Notes under the pieces: model-generated
Databases searched by the model: none
The model's input: the letters and a program-made list of their open reading frames with translations, nothing else
What the model was told of the DNA's origin: nothing
Source of the DNA: Flavobacterium sp.
GTDB taxonomy: Bacteria > Bacteroidota > Bacteroidia > Flavobacteriales > Flavobacteriaceae
Length of the DNA: 7,489 bases
Reading direction: 5' to 3'
Assembly (NCBI GenBank): GCA_015478765.1
Contig: JADMKR010000012.1
Span: 809 to 8,297, forward strand
Program-made: the position numbers and the translations under genes
Shown here: one piece after another, positions 5,530-7,489 of the stretch
How the letters are laid out: each line of letters starts with the position of its first letter
How positions within the stretch are numbered: the stretch's first letter is position 1

Positions 5530-7489
5530 ATGCACAAGATTAAAATACAGTTCGCATTGTTGCTTTTATTATCCGCTGTCCATGCTTCGGCCCAGTTGGG
5601 ATTTTGCACTGGCAGTAAAGGCGAAGCTATTTTCACCGAGAACTTCGGGTCGGGTTCGACGTATGGCCCCGCCCTGCCGCCCGGAACCACAACTTACAAT
5701 TTTATAACAGGCGCTCCGAATGACGGTTTTTACACTTTATTTTATCATTCAAGCCTTTACAGTACCTGGCATTATTCATTAGATCATACCCCGAATGATA
5801 CGAATGGAAAAATGCTGGTCGTGAATGCGAATGCCGTCACTTCGGGCGACTTCTATAAAAAAACCGTCACCGGACTGTGCGTCAATACCACTTTCGAGTT
5901 TTCAGCCTGGTTGCTGAATGTGTATAATCCAAATTCGGGTTTTTGCGGCGCGGGTGAAATCCCGATAAACGTCCGATTTGAAATTTGGAATACGGCCGAA
6001 ACTGTGCTACTGGGTGCCGGAAATACCGGCAATATCATGGGTACCGCTGCGCCACTTTGGCAGCAATTCGGGATTGTTTTCACTACTGGTACCGAAACGT
6101 CGGTGATTTTGAAAATGAAAAACAATGGTGTGGGGGGTTGCGGCAATGATTTGGCAATTGATGATATTACATTCAGTGCCTGCGGAGACTTGACAACGGT
6201 TTCGAGTCCGGGTGTTACTGGTGACACCTACTCGTCCTGCAGCGCCACTTCATTACAACTTACAGCAACGACCCAAAGCGCATCGGTCTATTATTATCAA
6301 TGGCAAACCAGTACTGACGGAATAAACTGGACCGACATTTCCGGTGCTAATACTGCGAATTATCAGACGCCGAATATAACGTCGCTTACTTATTTTAGGG
6401 TGAAAGCGGCTCAGGACGCGGCAAATCTTGCCAATAACTTTTGTTCAACGTCGTCAAATTCTTTTACTGTTTCGATTTCAGGAGGTCCAAGTCCGGCTGT
6501 CAGTAATGGCGATCATGTTATTTGCAGCAATGAGCCGATTCCAGCATTATCTGTTGTTGCGCCTGCGGGAACAAGCGTAAACTGGTACGATTCACCAACG
6601 GGCGGCGTGCTACTTCAGTCGGCTACATCGACGTACACACCCACTGCGGCAGGAATATATTATGCCGAAACCTACGACAGTGCTACAAATTGCATAGGTA
6701 GTCCGCGTACAGCAGTTGAACTTACGATCGTTCCTCTCCCCGATGCAACCATCACAGGAACGACATCGATTTGCAGTGGGAACACAGCCGTGGTGAGTTT
6801 TAATGGATCTCCCAATGCGGTAGTGACTTATTCTGTCGATGGCGGAACAAATCAGACAATAACCTTAAACTCTTCGGGAACGGCAAGTATCACGACACCT
6901 GCGCTGACGGCCAACAGTACTTATTCTTTGGTCAGCGTTTCATCGTCGGATTTGAATTCGTGTATTCGGGTGAAGAATGAATTTGTGACGATTTCTGTAA
7001 ATAATACGCTAACGGCAAACATTTCCGGCAACACTTTGATCTGCGAGGGAAATACGGCAATTATTAATTTTAGCGGGACGCCCAACGCCAGTGTAACGTA
7101 TACGGTAAACGCAGGCGCTCATCAGACGATTACATTAGATTCGGCGGGAACTGCTTCGGTTACAACACCTGCTTTGACCTCCGATGCGACTTACGCACTT
7201 ATAAGTGTACATGTTGGAAATTTATGTACGCAGTCGCTTTCACAGTCAATTACTATTTCGGTGGTTCCGACACCAACAGCATCGATCAGCGCCAATCCGA
7301 CAGCGGTTTGTTCGAATCAAACCACTATCTTTACCATAACAGGGACGCCCAATGCCATAGTTGCGTACTCGGTCGATGGCGTCAATCAGACAACTACGTT
7401 GAGCGCAGCCGGTTTGGCAACAATTACAACACCGCCTTTAACGGCAAACAGCATATATACGCTGATCAGCAGCACGTCGGGCAGTTTGA
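5530..7489 (+). CDS. Large secreted Ig-like repeat surface protein (partial, runs off right edge)
   Basis: An open frame of 653 codons with no stop before the window end. Residues 1-22 form a signal peptide: a Lys-containing start, a leucine-rich core (8-14) and likely cleavage after ASA-Q. Residues about 34-218 are a beta-rich N-terminal domain beginning FTENFGSG and ending CGNDLAIDDITFSACG, a pattern seen in flavobacterial surface proteins with a jelly-roll or carbohydrate-binding-like fold. Next comes an Ig-like module with YYQWQTSTDGINWTDISGA (255-273), then one with VNWYDSPTGG and SPRTAVELTIV (350-401) that resembles the CHU_C-associated Ig-like family. From residue 405, three homologous modules of about 90 residues follow. 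Such proteins usually end in a type IX secretion or gliding-motility C-terminal sorting domain, which here would lie beyond the window. Adhesion is the likely role; export by type IX is inference. No upstream promoter was recognised. The ATG at 5530 is fixed by the signal peptide. Confidence 0.85.
   Translation, partial: MHKIKIQFALLLLLSAVHASAQLGFCTGSKGEAIFTENFGSGSTYGPALPPGTTTYNFITGAPNDGFYTLFYHSSLYSTWHYSLDHTPNDTNGKMLVVNANAVTSGDFYKKTVTGLCVNTTFEFSAWLLNVYNPNSGFCGAGEIPINVRFEIWNTAETVLLGAGNTGNIMGTAAPLWQQFGIVFTTGTETSVILKMKNNGVGGCGNDLAIDDITFSACGDLTTVSSPGVTGDTYSSCSATSLQLTATTQSASVYYYQWQTSTDGINWTDISGANTANYQTPNITSLTYFRVKAAQDAANLANNFCSTSSNSFTVSISGGPSPAVSNGDHVICSNEPIPALSVVAPAGTSVNWYDSPTGGVLLQSATSTYTPTAAGIYYAETYDSATNCIGSPRTAVELTIVPLPDATITGTTSICSGNTAVVSFNGSPNAVVTYSVDGGTNQTITLNSSGTASITTPALTANSTYSLVSVSSSDLNSCIRVKNEFVTISVNNTLTANISGNTLICEGNTAIINFSGTPNASVTYTVNAGAHQTITLDSAGTASVTTPALTSDATYALISVHVGNLCTQSLSQSITISVVPTPTASISANPTAVCSNQTTIFTITGTPNAIVAYSVDGVNQTTTLSAAGLATITTPPLTANSIYTLISSTSGSL
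6742..7489 (+). repeat. Tandem Ig-like modules within the surface protein (three copies, last one cut)
   Basis: Three in-frame modules start at 6742, 7012 and 7276, giving periods of 270 and 264 bases (90 and 88 residues). Shared landmarks in each are an early cysteine (SICSGN, LICEGN, AVCSNQ), then G[ST]PNA followed by V and a tyrosine strand (TYSV, TYTV, AYSV), an NQT or HQT turn, a Gly-Thr-Ala-Ser or similar strand, TTPALT or TTPPLT, and YxLxS. A second cysteine late in modules one and two (C478, C566) could form a disulfide with the early one (C415, C505). The third module is truncated by the window edge. Copies differ clearly at DNA level, so duplication is not recent, although short stretches such as GGGACGCCCAA are shared by copies two and three. 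Confidence 0.85.

Noticed and set aside
5502..5530. Direct repeat CTGATTGA at 5502-5509 and 5523-5530
   Set aside because: Only eight bases in an AT-rich leader; two copies are easily expected by chance and no regulator is suggested.
5397..5690. Minus-strand open frame of 97 codons
   Set aside because: It crosses the signal peptide region of the surface-protein gene and has no recognisable motif or start context.
5853..6227. Minus-strand open frame of 124 codons
   Set aside because: It is antisense to the surface-protein gene, whose signal peptide and domain pattern are clear; the product looks like a reverse translation shadow.
1..7489. Search by eye for tRNA or rRNA genes, insertion sequences, CRISPR arrays, attachment sites or defence genes
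   Set aside because: No tRNA-like cloverleaf, transposase, regularly spaced repeat array, integrase or recognised defence gene was seen in the window.

Overview
The window looks like chromosomal DNA from a member of the Bacteroidota, most likely a Flavobacterium-type organism. Four things point there: a promoter with TTTG and TAAATTTG boxes (the Bacteroidota form), little sign of classical Shine-Dalgarno sites, a flavobacterial-style ars operon containing a DUF6428 protein, and a large secreted Ig-like repeat protein of the kind that passes through the type IX secretion system. All family calls were made by reading the sequence; no database search was run.

Layout, left to right. Positions 2-466 (+) hold the C-terminal part of an LLM-class flavin-dependent monooxygenase, cut by the window edge. 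It converges on a short gene at 545-853 (-) of the family often labelled 'phosphoribosylpyrophosphate synthetase' in Bacteroidota, a label its size does not support. After a 212-base gap with an operator-like palindrome comes a compact four-gene arsenic resistance operon at 1066-3605 (+): ArsR-type repressor, DUF6428 protein with a cysteine-rich tail, thioredoxin-type arsenate reductase, and ACR3 arsenite efflux permease. Gaps inside it are 30, 16 and 1 bases. The operon converges on a YbdG-type MscS-family mechanosensitive channel (3647-4915, -), which has a near-ideal Bacteroidota promoter just upstream.

From 4916 to 5529 the window is mostly non-coding. It contains the ybdG promoter, a GC-rich strongly foldable element (about 5006-5118) that may be a structured RNA or dispersed intergenic element, and one doubtful 48-codon reading frame (5254-5400). 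From 5530 to the right edge runs an open frame for a large exported protein: signal peptide, N-terminal beta-rich domain, two Ig-like modules and then at least three homologous modules of about 90 residues. Its C-terminus lies outside the window.

How the genes work together: the ars genes form one pathway. ArsR probably represses the operon until As(III) binds its cysteines, ArsC reduces arsenate to arsenite, and ACR3 exports arsenite. The DUF6428 protein has no established role; its CxxxxxCC tail, like the CC end of ArsR, suggests thiol-based metalloid handling. The other genes look unrelated housekeeping, stress or surface functions. The least explained items are the DUF6428 protein, the structured element and the small reading frame.
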